Virus record (IMG/VR): IMGVR_UViG_3300027719_000041
Location: 1-28,121 of that record
Reading direction: 5' to 3' (one strand)
DNA: 28,121 nt
Origin: a virus
In this document: positions 1 to 8,752 of the stretch, one piece after another
How positions within the stretch are numbered: the stretch's first letter is position 1
Layout of the letters: each line of letters starts with the position of its first letter
Made by a program: the position numbers and the translations under genes
Notes under the pieces: model-generated
What the model was told of the DNA's origin: nothing
What the model saw: only the letters and a program-made list of their open reading frames with translations
The model's database searches: none

Positions 1-1477
1 TGTCATCATGCTTCAATGACCCTCTATCCCTGGTAATCCTGGTGAGTTGGTAGAAGAGAGAGTACTTGGGTTGGTCTTCAAGGAGCTTTAGGTCTTCCTT
101 GATGACTGAGGTATTCATCACCAGCCTATGCTGGTTCATCACAGGTTCAAGAGTGTCAATAATCCTCCTCTCCTTCTGTGTAGTAGCTCTGACTTCCTCA
201 ACCAAGCACTGGTGATGTTTGAGTAATACTGGCATGAAGAGCTTCATGTACATCCCATCACCAAAGTTACTCTCGATCAGGATGAGGTTAACATTCTCAC
301 TCTTAGCCATCTTAGCCAAGAACTCTAGAACCTTGTCTTCATAGCCTCCCCTCAATCCTCCAGCCTTAGTACAGAATAACTTCCCATGTAACTGTTTAAC
401 CACAGCATACCCAGTTTCATCTCCTCCTCTCCCTGAAGGGTCTATGAACATCACAGAGCCTTCATATTCCTTCCAAGCATCCTTACTAACAAATATAGGT
501 CTATACCATCTGTCTCCAGTAAACCCTATACTCTGTAAGTCCTTGATCTGGCACTCAGGAGATGAAGAAAATTGTAGGGAAATAGGAGCATCCACAGAGG
601 ATGTGTCCATGACAATCAAATCACCTGTCTTGAGAGGATACTTCTCTTGATCTGAGAGGCTAGTATCAAGCATAAACTGAAGACAGAATCCAGACCTCCC
701 ATAGGAAGCCTCTCTCTCAATCAAATCGATGTCTGTGAACCTCTTAGGGTCTATCGACCTACCAACAGCTTCAGGATTCCTTTCAACCATCTCCTGAATG
801 GAGGGAGCCAAGGCTCCTTTATAAATATCTGTTTTGTCAGGGAACCTTGCGGGCCATATTCTTGTCTCATATCCCTTCTCTCTGAGGACATTGTAGATTG
901 ACTCCTCTGTCTGTGGTGTACCTAGGAAGGTAATCTGACCTACCTCAGGCACAATTAGAGCCTCAAACTCACTTACAGCCTTGATTAGCCTCTCTCTGTT
1001 GTCCTGAGTAATTGAGTTCTGGGTTACCTCAATGTCATCAGCTATGACATGAGTAGCTCTAGACCCTGTAAGCTGCCCAAAGATACCTACTGACTTGACT
1101 GATGGAGCATGAGCAGGACCAGCAGGACCAACATCAAAAGCTACCTTACTGAACCTCTGGTCATTCCTGGGTTGAAGATGATTGAGTATCTCCATGTCAT
1201 GTATGAGTCTCTGAGTGAAGATGGAGAAGTCATCAGACCTGGTCTTTGAGGCTGATACAATCAAGAACTTATCTTCAGGCTCTCTCCCTAATCCAAAACA
1301 AACAAAGGCAGAGGTAATCCAACTCTTGCCAACACCTCTGAAGCCCTGGATTATCTTCCTCTTAGGACCATACTGGAGGTAATCAGCAATCTCATTCTGT
1401 ATTGGTGTAGGTGGAGGTAATCCTAGGAATCTCCAGGTGTAGAATAGGAACTTCTTGAAGTCTTTGAATAAATCCAT
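1..1477 (-). CDS. Terminase large subunit (T7 gp19-like), 3' end cut by window edge
   Basis: ATPase-nuclease motor that packages DNA into the prohead through the portal. The ORF opens with ATG at 1477 and stays open for about 492 codons to base 1, so roughly the last 90 residues of a ~586-residue T7-type protein lie outside. Visible motifs: Walker A GFRGVGKSW at residues 45-53; a Walker B-like stretch ending ATHVIADDIE; a nuclease-domain acidic motif FIDPSGRGGDETGYAVV; and a later LILIESNFGDG. A GGAG lies 14 bases upstream of the ATG, longer than usual, but no alternative in-frame start exists before a stop. It follows the small terminase gene after a 77-base gap holding a repeat and a hairpin. 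Homology to gp19 is strong by motif and gene order. Confidence 0.95.
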   Translation of the reverse strand, partial: MDLFKDFKKFLFYTWRFLGLPPPTPIQNEIADYLQYGPKRKIIQGFRGVGKSWITSAFVCFGLGREPEDKFLIVSASKTRSDDFSIFTQRLIHDMEILNHLQPRNDQRFSKVAFDVGPAGPAHAPSVKSVGIFGQLTGSRATHVIADDIEVTQNSITQDNRERLIKAVSEFEALIVPEVGQITFLGTPQTEESIYNVLREKGYETRIWPARFPDKTDIYKGALAPSIQEMVERNPEAVGRSIDPKRFTDIDLIEREASYGRSGFCLQFMLDTSLSDQEKYPLKTGDLIVMDTSSVDAPISLQFSSSPECQIKDLQSIGFTGDRWYRPIFVSKDAWKEYEGSVMFIDPSGRGGDETGYAVVKQLHGKLFCTKAGGLRGGYEDKVLEFLAKMAKSENVNLILIESNFGDGMYMKLFMPVLLKHHQCLVEEVRATTQKERRIIDTLEPVMNQHRLVMNTSVIKEDLKLLEDQPKYSLFYQLTRITRDRGSLKHDD

Positions 1478-1503
1478 AAGGATTAAAGTTTCTCCACATT
1501 TAG

Positions 1504-1535
1504 TTTAATCTAGGAGGATGTAGTTAACATCTTCC
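1504..1535 (-). promoter_or_regulatory. Hairpin with GGAGGAT arm upstream of large terminase
   Basis: Plus-strand arms 1513-1521 (GGAGGATGT) and 1527-1535 (ACATCTTCC) pair over 9 positions with one mismatch and a 5-base loop. The element is preceded on the plus strand by TTTAATCTA, and nearly the same string (TTTAATTAGGAGGATA) begins the hairpin at 18857-18899. In the minus-strand transcript it sits just before the terminase start region and has no U-tract, so a processing or translation-control structure is more likely than a terminator. Confidence 0.45.
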
Positions 1536-1537
1536 TT

Positions 1538-1556
1538 AATCCACAAATAATGGATT
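1538..1556. repeat. 17-base repeat, copy 1, itself an inverted repeat
   Basis: AATCCACAAATAATGGA (1538-1554) recurs exactly at 18931-18947. Here the copy extends to a perfect AATCCA/TGGATT inverted repeat with a 7-base centre. It overlaps the stop codon of the small terminase gene. Both copies lie in intergenic gaps beside a GGAGGAT hairpin. A phage promoter core, a processing site or a protein-binding site are all possible. Confidence 0.6.
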
Positions 1557-1794
1557 ATTGAAAATCATAGTCAGCAAGTTCATCCAAGATAGCCCTATGC
1601 TTAGGATTGGAAATCTCCATAGTCTCCTCCAACTCCTTCACAGCACCTTCCCTGATGAACCTGATAGCATTAGCCATGTCAGCAGCAGAAGCTGAACCAT
1701 CCTTCACCCTCCTCAAGACCTCCTTCGCAGTAGCTAACCAAAGGTCATTGAGTAGGTCACTCTTACTAATATCGCTCATGTGCCTCTCATTCAT
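1555..1794 (-). CDS. Terminase small subunit (T7 gp18-like)
   Basis: 79 residues, close to the ~89 of T7 gp18, which recognises concatemer DNA and loads the large subunit. The helical core LWLATAKEVLRRVKDGSAS followed by MANAIRFIREGAV is typical of podoviral small terminases, and the large subunit follows directly. Start choice: ATG 1794 has AGAGG eight bases upstream; the second ATG (1779) has GAGAGG only three bases upstream. The AGAGG serving the first ATG lies in the 3' arm of the large hairpin at 1800-1875, so initiation could depend on melting or cleavage of that hairpin. Confidence 0.88.
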   Translation of the reverse strand: MNERHMSDISKSDLLNDLWLATAKEVLRRVKDGSASAADMANAIRFIREGAVKELEETMEISNPKHRAILDELADYDFQ

Positions 1795-1799
1795 CGTAC

Positions 1800-1875
1800 A
1801 AGCCTCTGTGAGAGCTTCTAGCCTATTTCATGACTCATAGGTCATGGTAGGAGCTAGAGAGCCTCACAGAGCCTT
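1800..1875 (-). promoter_or_regulatory. Long bulged hairpin before small terminase, paralogue of 4182-4257
   Basis: Outer arms 1800-1812 and 1863-1875 pair over 13 positions with one mismatch (core CTCTGTGAG). A 4x4 internal loop follows, then a 6-bp helix (1817-1822 with 1853-1858), a larger internal loop, and an inner CATGAC/GTCATG stem (1829-1834, 1841-1846) closed by TCATAG. The architecture and parts of the sequence match the element before the tail fibre gene. Long helices broken by symmetric internal loops are the form of T7 RNase III sites, so I infer an mRNA processing site. Confidence 0.6.
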
Positions 1876-1888
1876 GTAGAGAGTTCTA

Positions 1889-2143
1889 TTAAGGTTTAGG
1901 TGAGTTCTTGATAGCAAACCAGATCAGACCAAAGATTCCCCCGGTGAGTGTAGTGACTACACCCACCAAGAATGCCTTCTTGATGACACTCCAATCTTCG
2001 AGGCTCTTCTTCAGGAACTTGTGATGTTCCTTATGGTCGTCATCAGTCATCCCGATGTCCCCTAAAGGACAACAGTGTCCTCCCATCTCTTCGATTGTCT
2101 GTTTGATAATCTTGGAGAGAAGAGCTTCGTCAATGTTAGACAT
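1889..2143 (-). CDS. Small single-pass membrane protein, holin candidate (gp17.5 position)
   Basis: 84 residues. The N-terminal half is soluble and carries a Cys/His-rich stretch (GGHCCPLGDIG, then DDDHKEHHKFL at residues 34-44). A single hydrophobic segment spans about residues 57-79, with Lys before it (VIKK) and a short polar C-terminus. It lies between the tail fibre region and the small terminase, where T7 keeps its holin gp17.5. Start ATG 2143 has AAGG seven bases upstream. Sequence similarity to T7 holin is not apparent, so the role rests on topology and position. A tail-associated or superinfection-related membrane protein is an alternative. Confidence 0.55.
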   Translation of the reverse strand: MSNIDEALLSKIIKQTIEEMGGHCCPLGDIGMTDDDHKEHHKFLKKSLEDWSVIKKAFLVGVVTTLTGGIFGLIWFAIKNSPKP

Positions 2144-2162
2144 GTTTATCCCTTAGAAAAGA

Positions 2163-2432
2163 CTAACAGTCTTCTGCTTCAATGAAGTCAGGACAGGTCT
2201 TAACCAGTTTGTATATCTCATCCCTGGACAAGTCAGGAGCGTATTGAGTAGGATTGAAAGGAATCACAGCAATACTCAAAGGACGCTTACCTGCCCGTCT
2301 GGAACCTTCGTTAATGAAGCCAAATAAGGTAACCTCAAGACTCTTGCCGTAGAAGTCTTCCTTGATAGCTCCAATGTTCCAGTAAGAAGCCTCGACACCA
2401 TACTCACTCTCATGTTTCTTCAAGATACCCAT
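2163..2432 (-). CDS. Small conserved phage protein of unknown function, next to the tail fibre
   Basis: 89 residues, soluble, mixed alpha/beta composition, no membrane segment or catalytic motif that I recognise. AAGGAAAG stands seven bases before ATG 2432, a good ribosome binding site. It begins 22 bases after the tail fibre stop and ends 19 bases before the membrane protein, so it belongs to the same late operon. Position suggests a tail-tip accessory protein, a fibre-associated protein or a lysis helper, but nothing in the sequence decides this. Confidence 0.7.
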   Translation of the reverse strand: MGILKKHESEYGVEASYWNIGAIKEDFYGKSLEVTLFGFINEGSRRAGKRPLSIAVIPFNPTQYAPDLSRDEIYKLVKTCPDFIEAEDC

Positions 2433-2454
2433 ATATTATCTTTCCTTGATATGA

Positions 2455-4155
2455 CTAGGCTATTGTTGCCAGTTTACGTTCAGTACCAGAATTGTCCTTG
2501 ATGATGATATAACCATTGACAGTTCCAGTTCCAGATACCCAAGTACCAAACTTCACCCTTCCAGTAGTACCCGCTCCAAGAAGCCATAGGTCTACAGAGC
2601 CGTCAGTCCCTGCCGCTTGAATACCAGGGGCGCTTCCAGTGATAGAGTTGAAGGCTCTGACAAAGTTCACAGCACTATTACTGGTATTGGCAGATGAGAA
2701 TACAGTTCCACCATTACCATTCTGAATAACCATAGCATTATCTTGAAGTTGAATACCAGTAAAATTCGTGGCACTAGTACCAATACATCTAATTCTACCA
2801 GTATTCACATTGGCTGCGGATTGCCAGATAATGTCATGGCCTTTCGCCATACAAATAGCAGTACCAGAGCCTGTTACTCCATTAGTTCCTTCAATGGCTT
2901 CAGCATCAAATACAATGCCTTTATGGAAGGTGCTATCGTTGTTACAAATAATGATGGCACAAGTAGAGGGATGAAGATACTCAGGAGTATTGAGGTTGTA
3001 TTTAGCGGAACCGCCAGCAGCAATGTTTAACCCATATTCACCACCAGTTGAAGCGAATGGTTGATATGGATTATTAATACCCTCCGTTGATGCCATGTTT
3101 CCAATATCTATCTCGATGCCGAAAGCGGCCCGGTTAGCCACAGCGGTGTATGCCTCAAAGTAACCTCCCCAAGCTACAGCCCCAGGTAATGTTCCATTAG
3201 CTACACCAACACCTGCAACAGCGATAGTAGCCCATAAGCCTGAACCATCCGGGCCAGGATTGATGTCTTCCTGGTCCTTGGTTTCAGTCATAGCAGCTAC
3301 AGCAATACGGCCATTAGGAGAGACTGTAAGGAAGGTAGCTTCTCTAGGTATCCAACGAATCCCACCATCTATGGCCTCATCCTCTCCAACCTCAGAGATA
3401 GCCCAATTGCCTGTGAAGTCTGTGTTTCCTACAAAAAGACGATCTTCGAGCCGATGAATCTTCCCATCAGCCCTACTCTGCCTAGCTGCATCATCAGCCC
3501 AGAAGCCTCCAGCGGTGACAACATCAAGTACGCCGTCAGTCTGGAGAGCATCCAAATCTGCTTCCATTCCAACAACAGAAGCAGCAGCAGCTTCAGCATC
3601 CTCTTTAGCACTATCAGCAGCGGCAGCATCTTCTGCGGCAGAGGTGGCATTAAGGATAGCTGAATCCCTAGCACTTACAGCAGAATCCCTAGCAGCTTCA
3701 GCCTGAGCCACAGAGGTAGCAGTTAGAGCAACAACACTCTGCTTGTTCATAGCATCTGTGTCATCAACAGCATCAGCTAAATTTATGATACGTTTGTTAT
3801 GGGAATCAACAAGGTTGTTTTCATCAACAGCAAGAACAAGTTCAGTCTTATCCTCAACCTCCTGAGCCACATACAAATTGAAGGTTGCCATCAAATCCAT
3901 AGTCTCTTCATTCAAAAGAGAACCTGAAGTGAAGTCAACCAATTGACTATCAAGAGGAGTAATCCGTTTTACAATGACCACAGCCCCAGAAGCAGGAGCC
4001 GTAGTGATACTAATCGTAGAGCTGGTCACCCATGTGAAGGCAGTAGTCTCTACTCCGTTCACATAGACATGGATGTGACCCTGGTCCAGGTACAAAGGAG
4101 TACTGAAAATCTTAGTAGTCCCGTTCCCTGTGTATTGAAAATATGAATAGGCCAT
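2455..4155 (-). CDS. Tail fibre protein (T7 gp17-like N-terminal domain)
   Basis: About 566 residues from the ATG at 4155. I prefer this start because AAGGG lies directly upstream; the ORF could open at a GTG at 4176, but that would place the AAGGG inside the gene. The N-terminal ~145 residues (FQYTGNGTTKIFSTPLYLDQ and following) match the T7 tail-fibre domain that attaches to the tail. Residues ~150-193 are Ala/Asp/Ser-rich heptad-like sequence (AEAARDSAVSARDSA), as expected for a trimeric coiled-coil shaft. The rest is Gly/Ser/Thr/Asn-rich beta sequence ending in NGYIIIKDNSGTERKLATIA. This C-terminal part should carry receptor binding. No intramolecular chaperone domain is evident. Confidence 0.9.
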   Translation of the reverse strand: MAYSYFQYTGNGTTKIFSTPLYLDQGHIHVYVNGVETTAFTWVTSSTISITTAPASGAVVIVKRITPLDSQLVDFTSGSLLNEETMDLMATFNLYVAQEVEDKTELVLAVDENNLVDSHNKRIINLADAVDDTDAMNKQSVVALTATSVAQAEAARDSAVSARDSAILNATSAAEDAAAADSAKEDAEAAAASVVGMEADLDALQTDGVLDVVTAGGFWADDAARQSRADGKIHRLEDRLFVGNTDFTGNWAISEVGEDEAIDGGIRWIPREATFLTVSPNGRIAVAAMTETKDQEDINPGPDGSGLWATIAVAGVGVANGTLPGAVAWGGYFEAYTAVANRAAFGIEIDIGNMASTEGINNPYQPFASTGGEYGLNIAAGGSAKYNLNTPEYLHPSTCAIIICNNDSTFHKGIVFDAEAIEGTNGVTGSGTAICMAKGHDIIWQSAANVNTGRIRCIGTSATNFTGIQLQDNAMVIQNGNGGTVFSSANTSNSAVNFVRAFNSITGSAPGIQAAGTDGSVDLWLLGAGTTGRVKFGTWVSGTGTVNGYIIIKDNSGTERKLATIA

Positions 4156-4181
4156 ACGGTCCCTTTTTCTTGACACGCTAG

Positions 4182-4257
4182 AAGGCTCTGTAAGGCGTTT
4201 TAGAAAGTTTCATGACTCATAGTTCATGAAAATAGCTAAAAGCGATTACAGAGCCTT
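4182..4257 (-). promoter_or_regulatory. Long bulged hairpin between gp16-like and tail fibre genes
   Basis: The arms form three stacked helices: 12 bp (4182-4193 with 4246-4257), a 4x4 internal loop, 6 bp (4198-4203 with 4236-4241), a 4x4 internal loop, and 8 bp TTTCATGA/TCATGAAA (4208-4215 with 4224-4231) closed by an 8-base loop. It lies in the 129-base gap 4156-4284. No U-tract follows, so it is not a simple terminator. Symmetric internal loops in a long stem suggest RNase III-type processing of the late transcript just upstream of the fibre gene. The sequence is related to 1800-1875. Confidence 0.65.
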
Positions 4258-4284
4258 GTAACGCGAATTAGAGGTATATGAGGG

Positions 4285-7200
4285 TTATTGTTGTGGGGAG
4301 AGCTTCGCTGTGAGGTTAGCTTTAGCCTGTGCAATAGCCGTCTGTCGAAGTTCAGGGTGTTTCTTCAAGAACTTATCGACAGCCACTGAACGAAGGGAGT
4401 GAACGAACCTTGAGAGTTGTTCTCCCTTCTGAATATCATTCTTCAATGTCTGAGTATAGAAAGGACTCTTGATGAACTCCTCAGTCGCCTCTCTAGCAGT
4501 CTTACCTCCTCTGATGGGAGTAGTAGACATGATATTCATTAACTCGCTATACTGCTCATGGGTAATATTCACCGTCTCACCAACATCAGGAACATATAGA
4601 TGATTCTTGATAGGACGATGAGCGAAAGTACCCACCTGAGCAAGTCTAGCCATTTCATCATAGGCATTAGGCTCCTTAGCCTCTCCAATGGTAGCAGGAT
4701 TGACCATCGAGTTGAAGGCTCCCTCAAAGGAGAAGAAACGCTTCATCGAAGGACCATCAATGTTAGAGAGAGAATGCTGAACAGCTTCCCCTAGGATAGT
4801 ACGTCTTGGGGGAACTGTCTGACCAGCACCAGGAACGGAGAGCTTGATAGCTTCCCAAGCATCCCATGCTTCCCTGATGAAAGGGTCTTGGGCACGGTTG
4901 AAGGATTTGTTGAAGGAAGACAGAGGCACGAAGATAGGAGCAGTACTCTTCACTAACTTAGCGAGTCCGTCAGCAGAATCAAAGCCTTCCATGAGATTAC
5001 TCATCCCTGAAAGCATTGTCCTGTCTTCAACATAATTATGAATGACGCCAAAGATGATCGAGGACGCCTTCTCTATACCTTCATCACTGAGTGTATTCAT
5101 AGCTTCAACCAGTTCTCCCATCATCATAAAGGGAGTGGAGATAGGCTCAAACCGTCTAAGGTCAATAAGAGTATCTCCAAGCTTCAGGTGGTGAGGTTGA
5201 TTACCAGCTTGTAACCAAAGCCTCCTAGCTTCAGGGTCTTGAGGAGCTGCTCCAGTATACATCTTGGAGGCTATCATCCCAAACCCAGTAGCCATCAACA
5301 TTCCGCCAAGCTCGATCTTAGCGAGAGCCAAAGACCTCTCAGCCGGATCAGAACCAAAGATAGCGTCCCTAGACCTCTTCACCATAAGGTTTATAAGAGG
5401 GGTACGTTCGCTACTGAACTTGAGAATATTGAGTCCAGTACGAATAAAAGGGAAGAAAGCGGCCCTGATAAAAGAATTAGCAGAGAGGGCATGAGAGACA
5501 GCCTTCATGGTCTTAGTCTCTGGGTCTGCTTGCATAGCTGTTTCACGGGCATGTTGAACAGCTTTGTTATGAAGCTCATCAGGCATCTCAGAGATTATTT
5601 CATTCACTCTTTTATCTAGGGCATCCCCTTCCAATCCTTCCTTTAAGGCCATCCTGGCGGCTTGAAAGCGAGTCTCTCCACTATAAGCAAGGGACTTGAA
5701 TACACCATCAGTCCAAACCATACCTCTTCCAATACCTCCCACAAGATGCCCAATAAGACCTACTGCACCTCCAACGAACTTATGCCCAGCATCCTTCTGA
5801 TTCTGAGCAATTTCAGCTAGGTCACTTCTCCCTTGATGTGTGTAGTGAAGCCTACCATCAATAATACCGGAACGTCTACTAAAGCTCTCATTGGCAATCT
5901 TGATTGCTGGACTATCAAAAAGCTTCAACACATTTCGAATAAGGTTGTTAGCAGCAATACCCGCAGCCTTCTGTTCCGTTTCACCGGCCAGTTCATAGTG
6001 AGACATAATATGGTCAAGAGGAGCAGGTTCAACTGAATGCCCACTAGCCCTAAGAGCGTCCTTCTGAGCGGCAGACATAGGTAAGAGCGGCTCGATGGTT
6101 CCTTTAAGAAACTGTCCAAACTCATACCTAGAAGCTGGAGAGAAGCCTTTGTTGGCTATGTTTATCAGCCTTTCCCCTACGGTCTGGGTAATAGCCATTG
6201 CAGGACCAATGGTATTGACAAAGAGGGTCTTAAAAGAGGAAAGGTATCCTCCCATCACTATCTCTAAGAATACACCTGTGGTCCTAGACATTGAAGCGGC
6301 CTTGATAACATTCTTGAGTTCCTTCTTGGAGCCACCAGCCTGGACGATCTTGGAGGTTATTCTGGTCACTGTATCCAGAAGCTCCCCACTCATCTCATTC
6401 TTCAGAGCCTGACTCATCAGAAGAGTACCTTCCATCCCTGGCTTGAACTCTCCCAAGGTCTTGAACATATTCAAGGTTCTACCAGCACTAGCCCTCTGCT
6501 CCTTCACCAACTCCAGAAGCGTAGCATAGACCTTGATGGCCTTAGCAGTAGCAACTTCCAGGTCAGGAGGAACGATACCAACAGCAGCAGCCGCTTGGTA
6601 CTTGGCAGAGAGAACCTGGAGGTTCTGTCCATGGGCATCAAATATCTTCATGAATCCATAAACCTTGGAATCAAGATGTTTGTTGTCTTCAATGGACTTC
6701 AGTAGGTCTTTCAAATCGTAGTCAACAGCCAACTGCTTGGCTTCATCCCAAGACCTAGTACCTCTACTGAGAGAAGGCATGTTCTCAAAGGCAGTAGCGA
6801 TAATCTGCTTGATGTCATCTCCACCCCATATCTTATCATAGTTGATATCTAGGAGGTTTCTGACAGCATCAGTATCACCAGACATGACAGCGTCTTGGAA
6901 AGCCTTAACCTCAGTAGCCGGAAGAGTCGAACCGGGAAGTCTCCCAGTATCCACAGCAGGTTTGGTTTCCCCAGGATTGACAGTGCTAGGAGCATTGACC
7001 TTGGTTACTGGAATCTTCACCTCGGCAAGTTCAGAGAGGGAAGGCGGTTCCTTCATCTTAGGCTTGGGTAAATCTCCAATCTCTCTAGCCTTGGTCAGAG
7101 TGTTCTTGGAACGCGATACCCAATCAATGTTTCGAGGATCGTCTCCAGGGTATTCAGCAAGATTCTTCGATGCCCCTGGAGGAAGCTCAGACGTTCCTTT

Positions 7201-8739
7201 GCCAGGAGAAAGAGGAGGAAGTTCACCAGGAATCCTACCAGCCCCTGGCTGCTTCTCCAGAGGATGAAGCTCAGTCATTCCCTTACCGGGGGCAAGAGGA
7301 TCGACTTCGGGAAGTTGTTTGTCACCCTCCCACTGAGGATAGTGACGGTTGGCAACGTCCTGGGTATAATTCATTGGATGGGTTTTGGACATGTCCAGAG
7401 AATCTTTAGTGTTCTCCATATCAGCCCGCCAGAGAGCATCCTGAATATCGTCAGCTATCTGGTTCTTAACAGCAGCGGCTTCAGGGACATTTTCAAAGAC
7501 CGCAGCTATAATAGTCTTCATAGCGGCAGCTTTCTCAAGCTTCTTCACATCTCTCTCAGAGGTGGCTTCAGCAGCTTTCTTGAGAGCGTATTCAGCATCC
7601 ATACGCATCTTGGAGGCCACATCATTGGCTATTCCTTCAGCAGCCTTACCATACTGGTCCCCAACATCTTTACGATTAGCAGCAGCGGCTTGACTGAGAG
7701 CATCGTCTTGAGCCTTCTTCATGTTCAAGAGAGAACTAGTCATCTCCAGGGACACTTCAGAATCAGACACAGCCTTAGCTTCAGGAGTGACTCCAGACTT
7801 CCCCATTCGAGGATTAAGGAGTCCACCCTCTTCAAGGAGGCCTTCAAAGCCCTCACGAAGATTTACAGCTACTTTGGGGTTGTTCTTGTAAAGGTTGATG
7901 ACGTAGTTGGTAATCCCTACTTCACCTGACTTAGCAAACCTACGCAACAAGGCAGGAGCGGCCATAGGGCCAATGATACCAGAGAGGACTGTGGTAACGC
8001 CGTCGCCTATAATAGCTTCAGTTCCAGACATAGAAGCAGAAGCCACAAGACCAATACCAGCATCCTTGAGGGCTTCTTTAAGAGCCATCTTACCTAGCTC
8101 TCTTCCTCCAACAGCTTGCCACCCCTTGATAATAGGGAGAACAGGCATCATGGTCTTCCATGTACCGCTAGCTGTTCCCTTGAAGATGGCATCTACTCCA
8201 TATCCTACCGTCTTGAAGAAGCTCTTACCAGCAGCATCTACAGCCGCCTCTACTCCAGCCTTAGCTAGGCCCTTACCAGCACCAGCCTTAATAGCTCCCT
8301 GGAGTCCACCAGTAGCTAAATCAGCTACAATATTAACAGGGTCCATAAGATAGGCAGGTTCCATGTCAGCAGCTTCTTCACCAATACCAAGTCTAACCAT
8401 AGCTTGCTCAGGGTCCATTCCTTCAGCGACCATCTGAGCCATGAAATCTTCATGTCGAGCGTTTCTACGTTGAGGGTCTTTAGCATCTCTTTCCAATCTG
8501 AGAGTGTTATACTCTGCATTCGCCATAGCCGCCGGATCATAATTCCGTACTCCATCCTTGTAAGCTTCAGAGACTGGCCTAGCTACCTCAGTAGTAGGAT
8601 TGACACTCTGCTCCCCGCCTGAAGAACCTAAGCCCATCATGTCTAGTTCTTCAGGAGAAGGAGCAGAAGTAGTCGGAGGAGTCTCAGTAGCGGTTTCAAG
8701 AGGAGACATCGGAGTGACTTCCTCAGAAGCTTGAACCAT
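4285..8739 (-). CDS. Internal virion protein D (T7 gp16-like), ejection channel protein
   Basis: 1484 residues, larger than T7 gp16 (1318). In T7 this protein forms part of the internal core and is ejected into the cell envelope to make the DNA channel. The length, the Ala/Gly-rich and amphipathic helical composition, the hydrophobic stretches (for example ALLRRF and its flanks near residue 265) and the position right after gp15 support the call. Residues ~475-530 are a Pro/Gly-rich linker with an imperfect internal repeat (PLAPGKG, PLSPGKG). I see no lytic transglycosylase domain at the N-terminus, unlike T7 gp16; residues 1-60 are instead Pro/Thr/Ser-rich and low in complexity. AAAAGG stands nine bases before ATG 8739. 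Confidence 0.85.
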   Translation of the reverse strand: MVQASEEVTPMSPLETATETPPTTSAPSPEELDMMGLGSSGGEQSVNPTTEVARPVSEAYKDGVRNYDPAAMANAEYNTLRLERDAKDPQRRNARHEDFMAQMVAEGMDPEQAMVRLGIGEEAADMEPAYLMDPVNIVADLATGGLQGAIKAGAGKGLAKAGVEAAVDAAGKSFFKTVGYGVDAIFKGTASGTWKTMMPVLPIIKGWQAVGGRELGKMALKEALKDAGIGLVASASMSGTEAIIGDGVTTVLSGIIGPMAAPALLRRFAKSGEVGITNYVINLYKNNPKVAVNLREGFEGLLEEGGLLNPRMGKSGVTPEAKAVSDSEVSLEMTSSLLNMKKAQDDALSQAAAANRKDVGDQYGKAAEGIANDVASKMRMDAEYALKKAAEATSERDVKKLEKAAAMKTIIAAVFENVPEAAAVKNQIADDIQDALWRADMENTKDSLDMSKTHPMNYTQDVANRHYPQWEGDKQLPEVDPLAPGKGMTELHPLEKQPGAGRIPGELPPLSPGKGTSELPPGASKNLAEYPGDDPRNIDWVSRSKNTLTKAREIGDLPKPKMKEPPSLSELAEVKIPVTKVNAPSTVNPGETKPAVDTGRLPGSTLPATEVKAFQDAVMSGDTDAVRNLLDINYDKIWGGDDIKQIIATAFENMPSLSRGTRSWDEAKQLAVDYDLKDLLKSIEDNKHLDSKVYGFMKIFDAHGQNLQVLSAKYQAAAAVGIVPPDLEVATAKAIKVYATLLELVKEQRASAGRTLNMFKTLGEFKPGMEGTLLMSQALKNEMSGELLDTVTRITSKIVQAGGSKKELKNVIKAASMSRTTGVFLEIVMGGYLSSFKTLFVNTIGPAMAITQTVGERLINIANKGFSPASRYEFGQFLKGTIEPLLPMSAAQKDALRASGHSVEPAPLDHIMSHYELAGETEQKAAGIAANNLIRNVLKLFDSPAIKIANESFSRRSGIIDGRLHYTHQGRSDLAEIAQNQKDAGHKFVGGAVGLIGHLVGGIGRGMVWTDGVFKSLAYSGETRFQAARMALKEGLEGDALDKRVNEIISEMPDELHNKAVQHARETAMQADPETKTMKAVSHALSANSFIRAAFFPFIRTGLNILKFSSERTPLINLMVKRSRDAIFGSDPAERSLALAKIELGGMLMATGFGMIASKMYTGAAPQDPEARRLWLQAGNQPHHLKLGDTLIDLRRFEPISTPFMMMGELVEAMNTLSDEGIEKASSIIFGVIHNYVEDRTMLSGMSNLMEGFDSADGLAKLVKSTAPIFVPLSSFNKSFNRAQDPFIREAWDAWEAIKLSVPGAGQTVPPRRTILGEAVQHSLSNIDGPSMKRFFSFEGAFNSMVNPATIGEAKEPNAYDEMARLAQVGTFAHRPIKNHLYVPDVGETVNITHEQYSELMNIMSTTPIRGGKTAREATEEFIKSPFYTQTLKNDIQKGEQLSRFVHSLRSVAVDKFLKKHPELRQTAIAQAKANLTAKLSPQQ

Positions 8740-8752
8740 TCTGAATTACCTT

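Noticed and set aside
1800-1875. tRNA or tRNA-like gene at the large hairpins
   Set aside because: The folds are single long bulged rods, without D-, anticodon- and T-arms or a CCA-type end.
7155-7310. Tandem repeat or CRISPR-like array in the gp16-like gene
   Set aside because: The similarity is a short imperfect Pro/Gly-rich repeat in coding sequence, with no regular spacers.
7264-7929. Plus-strand ORF of 221 codons inside the gp16-like gene
   Set aside because: It is antisense to a continuous 1484-codon gene and gives a sequence without domain character; no plus-strand gene elsewhere in the window supports it.
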